Assembly: GCF_002288635.1 (NCBI RefSeq) | Contig: NZ_NRSW01000001.1 | Coordinates: 2,404,802 to 2,468,801 of the forward strand | Reading direction: 5' to 3' | DNA length: 64,000 bases | From: Mucilaginibacter sp. MD40 | Lineage (GTDB): Bacteria > Bacteroidota > Bacteroidia > Sphingobacteriales > Sphingobacteriaceae | Part shown: piece by piece, positions 17,407 to 26,572 of the stretch | How positions within the stretch are numbered: the first letter of the stretch is position 1 | Layout: each line of letters begins with the position of its first letter | Program-made: the position numbers and the translations under genes | The notes under the pieces: model-generated | Told to the model about the DNA's origin: nothing | Seen by the model: only the letters and a program-made list of their open reading frames with translations | Databases searched by the model: none

Positions 17407-18288
17407 TTATTGATAAACTTCCTTATTAGCTGACGCTAAAGTATTTTTCAACAAACCAATTATCGTCATTAAACCTACGCCGCCGGGAACGGGTGTTATC
17501 CAGGAAGCCTTTGGAGCTACGTTTTCAAAATCGACATCACCATATAGTTTAAAACCCGATTTGGTAGTAGCAGACGTTTCACGGTTCATGCCTACGTCAA
17601 CTACTATGGCGCCTTCCTTCACCATATCGGCAGTGATGAAGTTCTTTTTGCCAATGGCCACGATCAGTATATCAGCATCAAGCGTGAATTTCTTAATATC
17701 GGGCGTGCGACTATGGCAAATGGTTACCGTGCAATTGCCGGGTGTGGTGTTACGTGCCATCAGGATGCTCATTGGCGAGCCTACTATATTGCTGCGACCA
17801 ACCACCACACAATGTTTACCCGCGGTTTCTATACCGTATTCTTTCAGCATCAGTGTGATGCCATAGGGTGTGGCTGGGATAAATGATGGCAGGTTGCGCT
17901 GCATGCGCCCCAAATTCACCGGGTGAAAGCCGTCCACATCTTTTTTAGGATCGATGCGTTCTGTTACCTTCTCCGGGTCGATATGCTTTGGCAGCGGGAG
18001 CTGAACTATAATGCCGTCAATATCGGCATCAGCATTGAGTTCTGCTACTTTAGCCAGCAATTCTTCTTCGGATACCGTGTCTTCGTAGCGTACCAGGGTA
18101 GATTTAAAGCCTACCTTTTCGCAGTTTTTCATTTTGCTGGCCACGTAGGTTTCGCTGCCACCGTCGTGGCCTACTAAAACAGCCACCAGGTGAGGCTTGC
18201 GACCGGTACGCCCTAAAATTTTAGCTGCCTCTTCGGCAATTTCACCTTTAAGTTTTTCCGATACGTATTTTCCGTCGAGTAATTGCAT
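17407..18288 (-). CDS. folD: Methylenetetrahydrofolate dehydrogenase / cyclohydrolase
   Basis: Bifunctional one-carbon enzyme that oxidises 5,10-methylene-THF with NADP and hydrolyses the product to 10-formyl-THF. Catalytic YVASK region (Tyr and Lys near residues 49-53), the [10 protein letters not shown] signature (~94-103), DVDGFHP (~117-123), [11 protein letters not shown] for cofactor binding (~161-171) and the closing [12 protein letters not shown] are all intact. 293 residues, normal. Downstream of lepA on the same strand across an 86-base gap that holds a heptamer-repeat hairpin. Confidence 0.95.
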   Translation of the reverse strand: MQLLDGKYVSEKLKGEIAEEAAKILGRTGRKPHLVAVLVGHDGGSETYVASKMKNCEKVGFKSTLVRYEDTVSEEELLAKVAELNADADIDGIIVQLPLPKHIDPEKVTERIDPKKDVDGFHPVNLGRMQRNLPSFIPATPYGITLMLKEYGIETAGKHCVVVGRSNIVGSPMSILMARNTTPGNCTVTICHSRTPDIKKFTLDADILIVAIGKKNFITADMVKEGAIVVDVGMNRETSATTKSGFKLYGDVDFENVAPKASWITPVPGGVGLMTIIGLLKNTLASANKEVYQ

Positions 18289-18305
18289 AAGAGCGTCGAG
18301 ATAAA

Positions 18306-18366
18306 AGAATCAAGAGTCAAGAGCTATTTGACAAAGTGTTGTCTCTTGATTCCTGACTCTTGGTTC
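18306..18366. repeat. Heptamer-unit palindrome between lepA and folD
   Basis: AGAATCAAGAGTCAAGAG (18306-18323) is answered by TCTCTTGATTCCTGACTCTT (18342-18361), an imperfect inverted repeat made of TCTTGAT/TCTTGAC-like 7-base units. It lies just after lepA and may act as its terminator. Confidence 0.65.
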
Positions 18367-18374
18367 TAATATTA

Positions 18375-20162
18375 TCAATCAAGTTTCAAAACCGCCATAA
18401 ACGCGCTTTGTGGTATCTCTACGTTACCTACCTGGCGCATGCGTTTTTTACCGGCTTTTTGTTTCTCTAATAGTTTACGCTTACGTGAGATATCACCACC
18501 ATAACATTTGGCGGTTACATCCTTACGCATAGCTTTTACCGTTTCACGGGCGATGATCTTGGCACCGATAGATGCCTGTATAATGATCTCAAATTGCTGG
18601 CGGGGCAGCAGCTCCTTCAGTTTTTCACAAATCTTTTTACCAAAATCATAAGAGTTACTGCGGTGTATCAATGATGACAGTGCATCCACCGGTTCAGCGT
18701 TCAGGCGGATATCCAGTTTTACCAGGTCCGACTGACGGTAGCCTATCTGATGATAATCAAACGAGGCGTAACCTTTTGAAATGGTCTTCAGCTTATCGTA
18801 AAAGTCAAATACGATCTCACCCATCGGCATCTCAAAGATCAGCTCTACACGGTCTGATGTAAGGTAGGATTGATTCACGATCATACCGCGTTTCTGGATA
18901 CACAACGACATCACCGGCCCTACAAATTCAGATTTGGTAATAATGGTAGCTTTAATGTACGGCTCCTCCACATAATCCATCTTGCTCGGATCAGGCAGGT
19001 CGCTTGGGTTATTTACCAACAACTCTTCGCCTTTGGTGGTGTATGCGATGTAGGATACGTTGGGAACGGTAGTGATCACCGTCATGTTGAACTCGCGTTC
19101 CAGACGTTCCTGTATAATTTCCATGTGCAGCATGCCCAGGAAACCACAACGGAAACCAAAGCCCAGCGCGGCAGATGATTCAGGCTCAAACACCAATGAA
19201 GCATCGTTCAGCTGTAGCTTGGCCATTGACTCGCGCAGCTCTTCATAATCTTCGGTATCAACCGGGTAAATACCCGCGAAAACCATCGGCTTTACTTCCT
19301 CAAAACCCTGTATACCCTCAGAGCAAGGGCGGTCTATCGTGGTAATGGTGTCACCCACCTTTACTTCTTTCGCTTCTTTAATACCGGAGATGATGTAACC
19401 CACATCGCCGGTCTTGATCACATCTTTGGCAACCTGGTTCAGTTTTAATGTACCCACCTCATCGGCAATGTACTGTTTTCCGGTAGCCACAAATTTCACG
19501 CGGTCGTTTTTCCGTATTTCGCCGTTCACTACTTTAAAGTAAGCAATGATACCACGGAAAGAGTTAAATACCGAGTCGAAGATCAATGCCTGAAGCGGCG
19601 CCTCAGGATCACCGACAGGGGCGGGGACACGCTCCACTACGGCACGCAGAATATCATGCACCCCCATACCGGTTTTACCCGATGCGGCAAGGATGTCCTC
19701 GCGTTTGCAGCCTATCAGGTCTACAATCTGGTCTTTCACCTCTTCGGGCATGGCACCCGGAAGATCCATTTTATTCAATACCGGGATGATCTCCAGATCG
19801 TTCTCCAAAGCCAGGTAAAGGTTGGATATGGTTTGCGCCTGTATACCCTGCGATGCGTCTACAATAAGCAAAGCACCCTCGCAGGCGGCGATAGAGCGCG
19901 ACACCTCGTACGAAAAATCAACGTGGCCGGGCGTATCAATTAAGTTTAAAACATATGTCTCGCCATCAAGCACGTAATCCATTTGTATGGCGTGGCTTTT
20001 AATGGTGATACCGCGCTCGCGCTCGAGATCCATATCGTCAAGTAACTGGGCCTGAGCTTCGCGCTGGGTAATAGTGTTGGTGTATTCTAATAACCTGTCG
20101 GCAAGTGTACTTTTACCGTGGTCAATATGTGCTATAATACAAAAGTTACGGATGTGCTTCAT
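18375..20162 (-). CDS. lepA: Elongation factor 4 (LepA)
   Basis: Ribosome-associated translational GTPase that back-translocates or remodels stalled ribosomes. G1 AHIDHGKST (11-19), G2 region RERGITI, G3 DTPGHVDF (~77-84), G4 NKMD, then domains II, III and V, and the LepA-specific C-terminal domain with [21 protein letters not shown]. 595 residues, as in other bacteria. ATG at 20162. Probably a monocistronic or lepA-folD unit. Confidence 0.95.
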   Translation of the reverse strand: MKHIRNFCIIAHIDHGKSTLADRLLEYTNTITQREAQAQLLDDMDLERERGITIKSHAIQMDYVLDGETYVLNLIDTPGHVDFSYEVSRSIAACEGALLIVDASQGIQAQTISNLYLALENDLEIIPVLNKMDLPGAMPEEVKDQIVDLIGCKREDILAASGKTGMGVHDILRAVVERVPAPVGDPEAPLQALIFDSVFNSFRGIIAYFKVVNGEIRKNDRVKFVATGKQYIADEVGTLKLNQVAKDVIKTGDVGYIISGIKEAKEVKVGDTITTIDRPCSEGIQGFEEVKPMVFAGIYPVDTEDYEELRESMAKLQLNDASLVFEPESSAALGFGFRCGFLGMLHMEIIQERLEREFNMTVITTVPNVSYIAYTTKGEELLVNNPSDLPDPSKMDYVEEPYIKATIITKSEFVGPVMSLCIQKRGMIVNQSYLTSDRVELIFEMPMGEIVFDFYDKLKTISKGYASFDYHQIGYRQSDLVKLDIRLNAEPVDALSSLIHRSNSYDFGKKICEKLKELLPRQQFEIIIQASIGAKIIARETVKAMRKDVTAKCYGGDISRKRKLLEKQKAGKKRMRQVGNVEIPQSAFMAVLKLD

Positions 20163-20252
20163 TCAACCGCAAAAATAAGTTTTTAAGCGGATAAATTGTT
20201 ATGAAATAACCGATTTGCTAACTTGGAGAACCTCGTAAAGCCCATTCACTTA

Positions 20253-21398
20253 ATGAAAGCCATTATTACCGCCATTTTCCTCTTCCTGAGCATACCTGTG
20301 TTTGCCTGTTCGTGTTTAATAAAACCCGCTTTTAAATCAACAAACGATTTAAAGGACTATAGCTTTATAGCCCTCGTTAAGATAACGCAAACAGCACCTT
20401 TTGACGAAAAATACAAGTTTATGGGTATAAGGAAAGATAGCGTTGCTCACATTACCGTCCTCGAACTGTTTAAAGGAAAAGCAACGGATGTGGTAATTGA
20501 TGGAGATTATCTTACGGATTGCAATATGCTGTATAGCAACAATGAAGAATGGTTGCTTTATGCTTACGAACGTAATGGTAAAACCTATGTATCCAGGTGT
20601 AGTTATAGTACTGTGTACAGGGATGCGACGGGTTTTAGGGATTGGAATGGATTCCGCGGTATCAGGGATCTGGATCTGCTACGAAGGCTTTATCAACATT
20701 CACCAAACCTGAACGTGGCTAATAACCTGTTTTTTCCTAATGGTAAGCCGGAAATCAGGCAGAAGATAGTGAATGGAAAGCTTGAAGGTAAACGCTATGT
20801 ATATTACCCAAGCGGCAAGCTGTACCTGACAGAAGATTTTAAGCACAGCATAAGGACCGGCTTACGTAGAATTTATGATACTTCGGGGCACCTGATATCA
20901 CTTACCAGGTATAAAAATGGTTTAAAGAAAGAGGTTATCAGGTACCAGGATACCGCAGAAACCGCATGGTATTTAAAATATCAAATAAAAAACAACAAAG
21001 ACCCTTTGTTCGGTGATCACGAACATGACTCTACTTACTTCGCTAATTTACTTGATTCGCTAAGGAGCCTGAAGCACTGGGATAGAGAGATAAGCTTTCA
21101 CGAGGTTTTCAGTGATGATGGGCATAGTTACAGCTACAGTATGTTTTATTATGACGGAAAACCGGAGGCAAAATATAATTTAGACTGGCAAAAAAAATTA
21201 TATGAAGGTTGGGTTTATTACAAAGGCGGAAAGCTACATAGTTACATGCGATACGACCAAGCCCAAAATATTCAATTGGAGATAGATTACGAAAAGGATG
21301 GTACTAAACGTGAGTTTAAAAAAGCTTGTGAATTATGTAAATTTTATTTTGATAAAGATAAGCCGGAAGCAACAGCAGAACCAGTATATATTCAATAG
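20253..21398 (+). CDS. Secreted protein with CSC N terminus and MORN-like repeats
   Basis: I chose the ATG at 20253 because MKAIITAIFLFLSIPVFA is a signal peptide; the frame is also open from a TTG at 20223. The mature protein begins with CSC and has spaced Cys further on (CNML, SRCSY), which resembles the netrin/TIMP-like (NTR) fold, here only a suggestion. From ~residue 155 it carries repeated strand pairs (NGKPEIRQKIVNGKLEGKR, SGKLYLTEDFKHSIRTG, SGHLISLTRYKNGLKKE, GKLHSYMRYDQ) like the MORN_2/YwqK type. 381 residues. It converges on the glycoside hydrolase gene with only seven bases between stop codons. Function unknown; cell-surface location is likely. Confidence 0.65.
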   Translation: MKAIITAIFLFLSIPVFACSCLIKPAFKSTNDLKDYSFIALVKITQTAPFDEKYKFMGIRKDSVAHITVLELFKGKATDVVIDGDYLTDCNMLYSNNEEWLLYAYERNGKTYVSRCSYSTVYRDATGFRDWNGFRGIRDLDLLRRLYQHSPNLNVANNLFFPNGKPEIRQKIVNGKLEGKRYVYYPSGKLYLTEDFKHSIRTGLRRIYDTSGHLISLTRYKNGLKKEVIRYQDTAETAWYLKYQIKNNKDPLFGDHEHDSTYFANLLDSLRSLKHWDREISFHEVFSDDGHSYSYSMFYYDGKPEAKYNLDWQKKLYEGWVYYKGGKLHSYMRYDQAQNIQLEIDYEKDGTKREFKKACELCKFYFDKDKPEATAEPVYIQ

Positions 21399-21405
21399 AT
21401 TTGGG

Positions 21406-23040
21406 TTACTTCACAACTTCTACAAATTGCGGCGTTTCGGTCACCTTAATTTTTAGCTTACCATCAGCAATTTTAACCGCTTTGCTATCCATATGGTCGG
21501 CACCGGGTTTTAGGGTGTGTACATTAACTTTTGAATGGTTCCCAACCGATAAGGTGTAATCCGCGCTTCTGCCTTTTTGGTCGGGAACGGTAAGTACATA
21601 AATAATGCTTTTGCCTGATCGGTATTTATCTACCAGCGGATCTGCATTAATAGTACCTACGTACTGGTAACTACCCATGAGCTTATTGGTTTGCATGATA
21701 TAATCAGCCGCAGGCCGCATTTTAGGGCTCTCGGCAAGCCCGGAAGTCATGTACTGGCCGGGGCTGCCCGCCTCTGCATCAAATAACTGGTAGAAGAACA
21801 ACCTTTGTACTCCGTGGCGCATGTATAGGAGCGAGGTACGCAGTATCCAGTCGGCTTGGGTGAGCAAGGCACTTTTACTGCCGATTTCAGGCGCATGCTG
21901 ATAGCTTTCGGTGTTAAGATCGTAACCGGTTTCGGTTACCCAAACAGGAGTTTTAATGCTATCGGCCAAGTGTTTAAAACTATCCGCTACATGGCCCAAT
22001 TCAGTCAATTCGGGCGCTACGCCTGTGCTTGCCCTATGGCGGGCAAATACACTACCGTTATTGGCGTAAAGGTGATAATTGATCACATCAAAACATATAT
22101 CCACACTTCCATCCGGACGCAGGCCACGATTTTTTCTGCACCACGCTATTATTCGGCGTACATAATTTACATCCGCAGAGGCCAGGCCTCCCATTACCAC
22201 CATCATTTTGGGGTCGGCAGTTTTTACACCGGCACCAGGGCCCATGGTATGCTTATGCCCATCATAAAAGGCGGATAAGTTGGCAGCATATTCTTCGGGT
22301 GTTTGCATGGCCTTACTGCCCTTCCACCAGCGGTCGGGCTCGTTGTTGCATTCCATATAGCCAATGTAACCCAAACCTATTTTTACCGTGTTGGGTACAT
22401 CATTAGTCCAGCGCGGGCGGGTATCCACCTTAACTAACCCTGCATCAATTTGCTTATTTGAGCCATAACGTGCGGCAAACTGAAAAGCCGTACGGGCCTG
22501 TACCAGGTAAGAAGACGGTTTGCCGCGGTCAGCGCCGTATGGCGCAGGTACATTTTCGTCATCACGGTCATCCGCGGGGTAGCTGTTCATCATCCAAACG
22601 GGCAGGTTTTTCAGATCGGCCAAAACCAATATGCTGTCGCGTTTGCAGCGTTCATACATCACATCATAATACCAGCTACCGTTATTAGTAGGGTTGTAGG
22701 TGTAATCTCCCGGGGTGTTTTCCAGTTTGTTCCAGTTCATGTAATGGCGCACCGCTGTAAAGCTCTTAATAATGGCCATATTGGTTTCGTAAATATGGCT
22801 ATGATCATTTGGCACGGATGGGTTTTCCAGAAAGTTCCACTCGTAAGCATTGATACCGAACATGTTTTTTAAAGGAGGAGAATCTGCTCTACGAGCTGTA
22901 GTATCACCGGGCTTATCGGCTACTATGGTCACTGTATCTTTCATCAGGTGCTTGTATGCCGCTTGTTTATGGCAGCGCGATAGCCCTAAAAAACCAAATA
23001 CCAGCAAAAAAATATATCGATGGAAAAAAAGGCCGTTCAT
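21406..23040 (-). CDS. Clan GH-A type glycoside hydrolase, probable lipoprotein
   Basis: 544 residues. N-terminal hydrophobic segment ends at LSRC (Cys23), a possible lipobox. The central part reads as a TIM barrel: FGINAYEW (61-68), RHYMNWNKLE (98-107), then MECNNEPD (229-236), where Asn233-Glu234 fits the clan-A acid/base, and VWVTETGYD (366-374), where Glu370 fits the nucleophile. The last ~80 residues form a beta-rich tail. I cannot assign the exact CAZy family or substrate; endoglucanase, xylosidase or mannanase-like relatives are possible. No SusC/SusD genes are nearby, so it is not in a typical polysaccharide-utilisation locus. It lies 72 bases downstream of the polymerase gene on the same strand. 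Confidence 0.7.
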   Translation of the reverse strand: MNGLFFHRYIFLLVFGFLGLSRCHKQAAYKHLMKDTVTIVADKPGDTTARRADSPPLKNMFGINAYEWNFLENPSVPNDHSHIYETNMAIIKSFTAVRHYMNWNKLENTPGDYTYNPTNNGSWYYDVMYERCKRDSILVLADLKNLPVWMMNSYPADDRDDENVPAPYGADRGKPSSYLVQARTAFQFAARYGSNKQIDAGLVKVDTRPRWTNDVPNTVKIGLGYIGYMECNNEPDRWWKGSKAMQTPEEYAANLSAFYDGHKHTMGPGAGVKTADPKMMVVMGGLASADVNYVRRIIAWCRKNRGLRPDGSVDICFDVINYHLYANNGSVFARHRASTGVAPELTELGHVADSFKHLADSIKTPVWVTETGYDLNTESYQHAPEIGSKSALLTQADWILRTSLLYMRHGVQRLFFYQLFDAEAGSPGQYMTSGLAESPKMRPAADYIMQTNKLMGSYQYVGTINADPLVDKYRSGKSIIYVLTVPDQKGRSADYTLSVGNHSKVNVHTLKPGADHMDSKAVKIADGKLKIKVTETPQFVEVVK

Positions 23041-23112
23041 GGATGAGTTTTAGCAGCGTAAAAAGTACGTATTTATACGTAATGGCCGGCTACTTGTTTT
23101 ATTATTCCACAG

Positions 23113-24387
23113 TTACCTGTAATCCAGGTCGGTAAGGTCCTTTACCGAACCAAAACCGATCACATCCTTTATTACTTTTCCGTCCGTCATTTCCACAGCC
23201 CGTATCAGTTTATCGGAGCCAAACTTGTCTTTAATATCATGCATGGTTTTTAAAGCCGTTTCCTTGCGGTCCATATCGTCAAACAGGCTGTAAAGCATAT
23301 TTCCGTTGTTTACAAAGTTGGTAACAGCTACCCGCAGTTGGGTTATCTCAGTATTGAGGATAGGGCCACTTCCTGTAGCGCTTTCAAATTTCTGTATCCG
23401 CGAGCGTATCATACGCATGAGGCTAATGGCATCTTGCACCGGCACAGTAATGGTAAAGGCATCGTCCCAACGGGTGCCATCAACATAGCGGGCGGTAAAA
23501 CCCACCGATTTGCAGTAGAATTTATGATGCACCATCCGTTTCTCCAGCGTTAAACACAAGGTCATGAACAGTTGCTCAATGTAGCTGATGTGCTGGCGCT
23601 TCTCGGCCGATATCTGGCGCATGGCCTGCATGCCCTTGTATTCATGCGCCACAATATTGGTTTCCACAAAATTAAGGCGGTAGTGCCAGTAAATACCATC
23701 AATGCTTTTGAATATGGCCTTAAGGCGCTGCGGCGAACAATAGCGCATCTCAAGCGGTGTTTTTACGCCGGCACGCTCCAGCCGGTACGACATGTTAGCC
23801 CCAATGCCGGGCAGGTCGCCCAGTTTCAGCTCGCTCAATATCTCATCAATATTTTGCGGTGTGATCACTAACAGGCCACCTTTCTTTTTTCCCCTTACTG
23901 ATGCCAGTTTAGCCAGAAAGGCATTAGGGGCAATGCCTACAGAGCAGGTGAGCCAGTCGCCTACTTTGGTGAGGATATCGCTTTTAATACACTGCGCAAT
24001 TTTGATAGGGTCAACATGGTCGTAATTGCTGAGGTTGATAATGGCCTCATCAATGCTTTTAGGCACTACATCATTACTGTACTCGCGCATTACATTAATG
24101 ATCTTGGTGTGGTATTCGCGGTAGCGGGCGGGATTGCTTTCCACAGGCACCAGATCCGGGCATATCTGCATGGCATCATTCAACCGCATACCGGCTTTAA
24201 GGCCGCGCTCTTTGGCCTCTGTTGAAAGCGATATCACACAGCCGTATTTACCCGTGTAAACACAAACCCCAACCGGGCGGTTACGCAGCCAATAGTTGGC
24301 CTGTTGCTCACAGCGGGCAAAGTAGCTGTTCATGTCCACGAACAGTACACGGGCGTCAGCCTTTGCTTTTATGGAGTTTTGGTTCAC
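23113..24387 (-). CDS. Y-family DNA polymerase (DinB/UmuC type)
   Basis: Low-fidelity lesion-bypass polymerase. The palm motif LFVDMNSYFARCEQQ has the metal Asp18 and the SIDEA motif (111-115) the catalytic Asp113-Glu114; the thumb helix-hairpin-helix is at ~193-205 (KLGDLPGIGANMSYRLERAGV), followed by the little-finger domain. 424 residues, longer than E. coli DinB (351) and like the UmuC/DNA pol V type. No UmuD-like gene is adjacent and no beta-clamp motif is obvious at the C terminus (LTDLDYR). A 9-bp inverted repeat lies eight bases before the start and may be an operator. Confidence 0.88.
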   Translation of the reverse strand: MNQNSIKAKADARVLFVDMNSYFARCEQQANYWLRNRPVGVCVYTGKYGCVISLSTEAKERGLKAGMRLNDAMQICPDLVPVESNPARYREYHTKIINVMREYSNDVVPKSIDEAIINLSNYDHVDPIKIAQCIKSDILTKVGDWLTCSVGIAPNAFLAKLASVRGKKKGGLLVITPQNIDEILSELKLGDLPGIGANMSYRLERAGVKTPLEMRYCSPQRLKAIFKSIDGIYWHYRLNFVETNIVAHEYKGMQAMRQISAEKRQHISYIEQLFMTLCLTLEKRMVHHKFYCKSVGFTARYVDGTRWDDAFTITVPVQDAISLMRMIRSRIQKFESATGSGPILNTEITQLRVAVTNFVNNGNMLYSLFDDMDRKETALKTMHDIKDKFGSDKLIRAVEMTDGKVIKDVIGFGSVKDLTDLDYR

Positions 24388-24394
24388 ATCACAA

Positions 24395-24417
24395 AATTGC
24401 TAATTATTTTAGCAATT
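24395..24417. promoter_or_regulatory. 9-bp inverted repeat, candidate operator of the Y-family polymerase
   Basis: AATTGCTAA (24395-24403) and TTAGCAATT (24409-24417) are perfect inverted copies around TTATT, immediately upstream of the polymerase start codon. Position and symmetry suit a dimeric repressor. The regulator is unknown. Confidence 0.45.
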
Positions 24418-24439
24418 GCAAATCTTTTTTAAATAAAAA

Positions 24440-24458
24440 AGCCACCCGGAAGGTGGCT
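24440..24458 (-). terminator. Terminator of the DinB/DfsB gene
   Basis: AGCCACC pairs with GGTGGCT over a 5-base loop; on the minus strand TTTTTTATTT follows. It is ten bases after the stop. Confidence 0.9.
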
Positions 24459-24468
24459 CATCTACTTA

Positions 24469-24993
24469 CTAAAAAAGCATTTCGTTTGGTGGTGTTACCC
24501 CTTTTAAGCGCAGGTAAATGGTGGTTTGGCCCCTGTGGTGGGTTTGGTGCTCAAAGGCTTTTGCCAGCAACTGGCCTTTTTGCATTTTCATATCCTTACC
24601 CATGCTTACTTCCTGCTTAAACTGATCTTCGGTCATGCCCTCTACGGCGCTGATAGCGAAATCATAGCTTTCCATAACCGCTTTGGTAACCGCTTCCTTG
24701 TTCTGCGGTATAGTTTTCTCAAGCGAGGTACGGCCATAAGGGCTTTCTTTACCGCTTATCATACCCAAGAACATAAAGTTGGCATCGGCAAGGTGCAGCA
24801 TCTGTTCGGCAAAAGTTTTTACCTGCGGAGTGGCCTTTAAACTGTAGCCATCGGCAGGCATGGCATCCAGGTAGGCTTTGGTGTACTTTTTGGCGCGCTG
24901 CCATTCTGATACGATCTGGTCTTTGCTCATTTGGGCAAAGGCGGTGGTGCAGGCAAAGCTGAGCATTACCAGCAACAGTGATAATTTTTTCAT
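24469..24993 (-). CDS. Exported DinB (DfsB) superfamily protein
   Basis: 174 residues with a signal peptide (1-20, ending TAFA-Q). The rest is the four-helix DinB/YfiT metalloenzyme fold, with the metal-binding histidines expected in AEQMLHLADANFMF (His67 region) and FEHQTHHRGQTTIYLRLKG (~140-160). These proteins are named after B. subtilis DinB and are not polymerases; many act as thiol S-transferases or have unknown roles. Export to the periplasm is less common in the superfamily but frequent in Bacteroidota. Monocistronic with a terminator. Confidence 0.8.
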   Translation of the reverse strand: MKKLSLLLVMLSFACTTAFAQMSKDQIVSEWQRAKKYTKAYLDAMPADGYSLKATPQVKTFAEQMLHLADANFMFLGMISGKESPYGRTSLEKTIPQNKEAVTKAVMESYDFAISAVEGMTEDQFKQEVSMGKDMKMQKGQLLAKAFEHQTHHRGQTTIYLRLKGVTPPNEMLF

Positions 24994-25052
24994 GGTTGTT
25001 TGGTTAAGTAGGTTAATTTAGTTTTCGGAAACTAAGTTACAAATAACCTTTA

Positions 25053-26489
25053 TTAAACACCGTCCGGCCGGGCAGTGTAACCAAATAAATTGCGTTGCTT
25101 GATCATGGCCGATACTTCAACCGGCATATATTCTTCCCAGCCTTTTACATCGTCTTTTACCATCTGTAATACGCTGTCGGTTTCTACCTCTAGGTTGTTT
25201 TTGTTGTAATTTTCTATGTCTTCTATCTTGTTATTCGCCAGCAGGTACTCGTACAGGTCAATGAGGTTGGGCGGGAGAGAGAACTTTTTGCTGTTGTAGA
25301 TCTCGTTATTGCGCAGGGTAGGGTAGATAAAAAGTTTTACTTCCCGGCTAAACAGGGCGGCAAAAGCTTCCAGGATGCCGCCGGGCAGGTTTTTATAATG
25401 TGCCTCAGAAAAAATATATTCCAGGTTGGGATAACCCAGTACCACGCCCAGTTTACGCCGCGTGACCTTGGATAGGTAAGACACCAGTTTATAGTACTGG
25501 TGATAATTAGAGATCAGTACCGTTTGGCCCAGCGAGCAAAGAATATCTACCCGGTCCAGAAAGTCCTTTTCGTCAATCTCCGCATTGTCATCAGCGTAGC
25601 GGTCCTTTAAGCCTTGGAGGGTAAGCTCGGTGATCAGGATTACATTATCTTTATCTACATCGGGCTCGGCCATAAACTTCTCAACGCCTGTATTGATCAT
25701 ATCCAGGTGTACGTTGATCAGCGGCCTGAACCGCCCCCTTACCACCACGGCGTTTTTCTTGTATAAAACTTCTGTTGGCTGCAGGTTTTGGCCATTAGGG
25801 CCAAAAAGGGCGGCGTCGGTAAAACCGAGTTTAACCAGTAGGAGGCTCATTAAACGGTTATCTACCTTACTGAAACCTGCTCCTTCAAACCTGATCATGT
25901 CTATCTGTATGCGGTCGCGACTAAGGTCGTCCATCAGTGACTCCAGGAAAACAGCAGGATATTCGCTATAATAAAAACAGGCAAAGATGAGGTTAACACC
26001 CAATACGCCGGCGGCTTGCTGCTGCAGGTTGTTATCATTATCCAGCAGGTTAACATGCAGTATCACATCGTGAAAATCGCCATTGGGCCGCATCTGGAAA
26101 CGCAGGCCCATCCAGCCGTGGCCCTCATTGGTTTTGTGATAATTGAGCGCCGCGAAAGTATCGGCAAAAGCGAAGAAGGTAGTAGAATCGCCTCGCATGG
26201 CCGACAATCGTTCCAGTACCAGGCTGTACTCGTGGTTGAGCATCGCTATCAGCCTCGATTCGCTTACGTAGCGGCGCGCTTGCTGCACCCCGTAAATGGA
26301 GTCGGAAAAGATCATGTCATAAGCCGACATGGTTTTGGCGATGGTGCCGGCTGCCGCACCCGCCTTAAAAAAGTTAGCCGCCACATCCTGCCCCGCGCCG
26401 ATCTCGGCAAAAGATCCATAGATCCGGTTATCGAGGTTAATGGTGAGCGCCTTTTGTTTCGTACCGATATCTTTCCTGTGTATACTCAT
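25053..26489 (-). CDS. Conserved protein of unknown function (478 residues)
   Basis: A soluble protein with no signal peptide or membrane segment. I recognise it as one of a conserved group in Bacteroidota (opening MSIHRKDIGTKQKALTINLD, then YGSFAEIGAGQDVA..FF..G.AAGTIAKTMSAYDM), sometimes auto-named as a nicotinate-mononucleotide adenylyltransferase, yet I see no HxGH or SxxxxR nucleotidyltransferase motif. Noticeable features: GAGQ (31-34), a GAAAGTIAKTMSAYDM segment (45-60), and a C-terminal EEYMPVEVSAMIKQRNLFGY. It lies downstream of the NtrC-type regulator across a terminator. High conservation with no known role makes it worth attention. Confidence 0.6.
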   Translation of the reverse strand: MSIHRKDIGTKQKALTINLDNRIYGSFAEIGAGQDVAANFFKAGAAAGTIAKTMSAYDMIFSDSIYGVQQARRYVSESRLIAMLNHEYSLVLERLSAMRGDSTTFFAFADTFAALNYHKTNEGHGWMGLRFQMRPNGDFHDVILHVNLLDNDNNLQQQAAGVLGVNLIFACFYYSEYPAVFLESLMDDLSRDRIQIDMIRFEGAGFSKVDNRLMSLLLVKLGFTDAALFGPNGQNLQPTEVLYKKNAVVVRGRFRPLINVHLDMINTGVEKFMAEPDVDKDNVILITELTLQGLKDRYADDNAEIDEKDFLDRVDILCSLGQTVLISNYHQYYKLVSYLSKVTRRKLGVVLGYPNLEYIFSEAHYKNLPGGILEAFAALFSREVKLFIYPTLRNNEIYNSKKFSLPPNLIDLYEYLLANNKIEDIENYNKNNLEVETDSVLQMVKDDVKGWEEYMPVEVSAMIKQRNLFGYTARPDGV

Positions 26490-26528
26490 TCGCAGCTATC
26501 TAAAAACACTTCAAATTTATTAAAAATG

Positions 26529-26562
26529 CAAAAGCCCGATGTTGCGTTACCGGGCTTTTATT
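26529..26562 (-). terminator. Terminator of the NtrC-type regulator
   Basis: AAAAGCCCG pairs with CGGGCTTTT over a 12-base loop, ten bases after the regulator's stop, with an A/T run on both sides. Confidence 0.9.
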
Positions 26563-26572
26563 GAGAATTATA

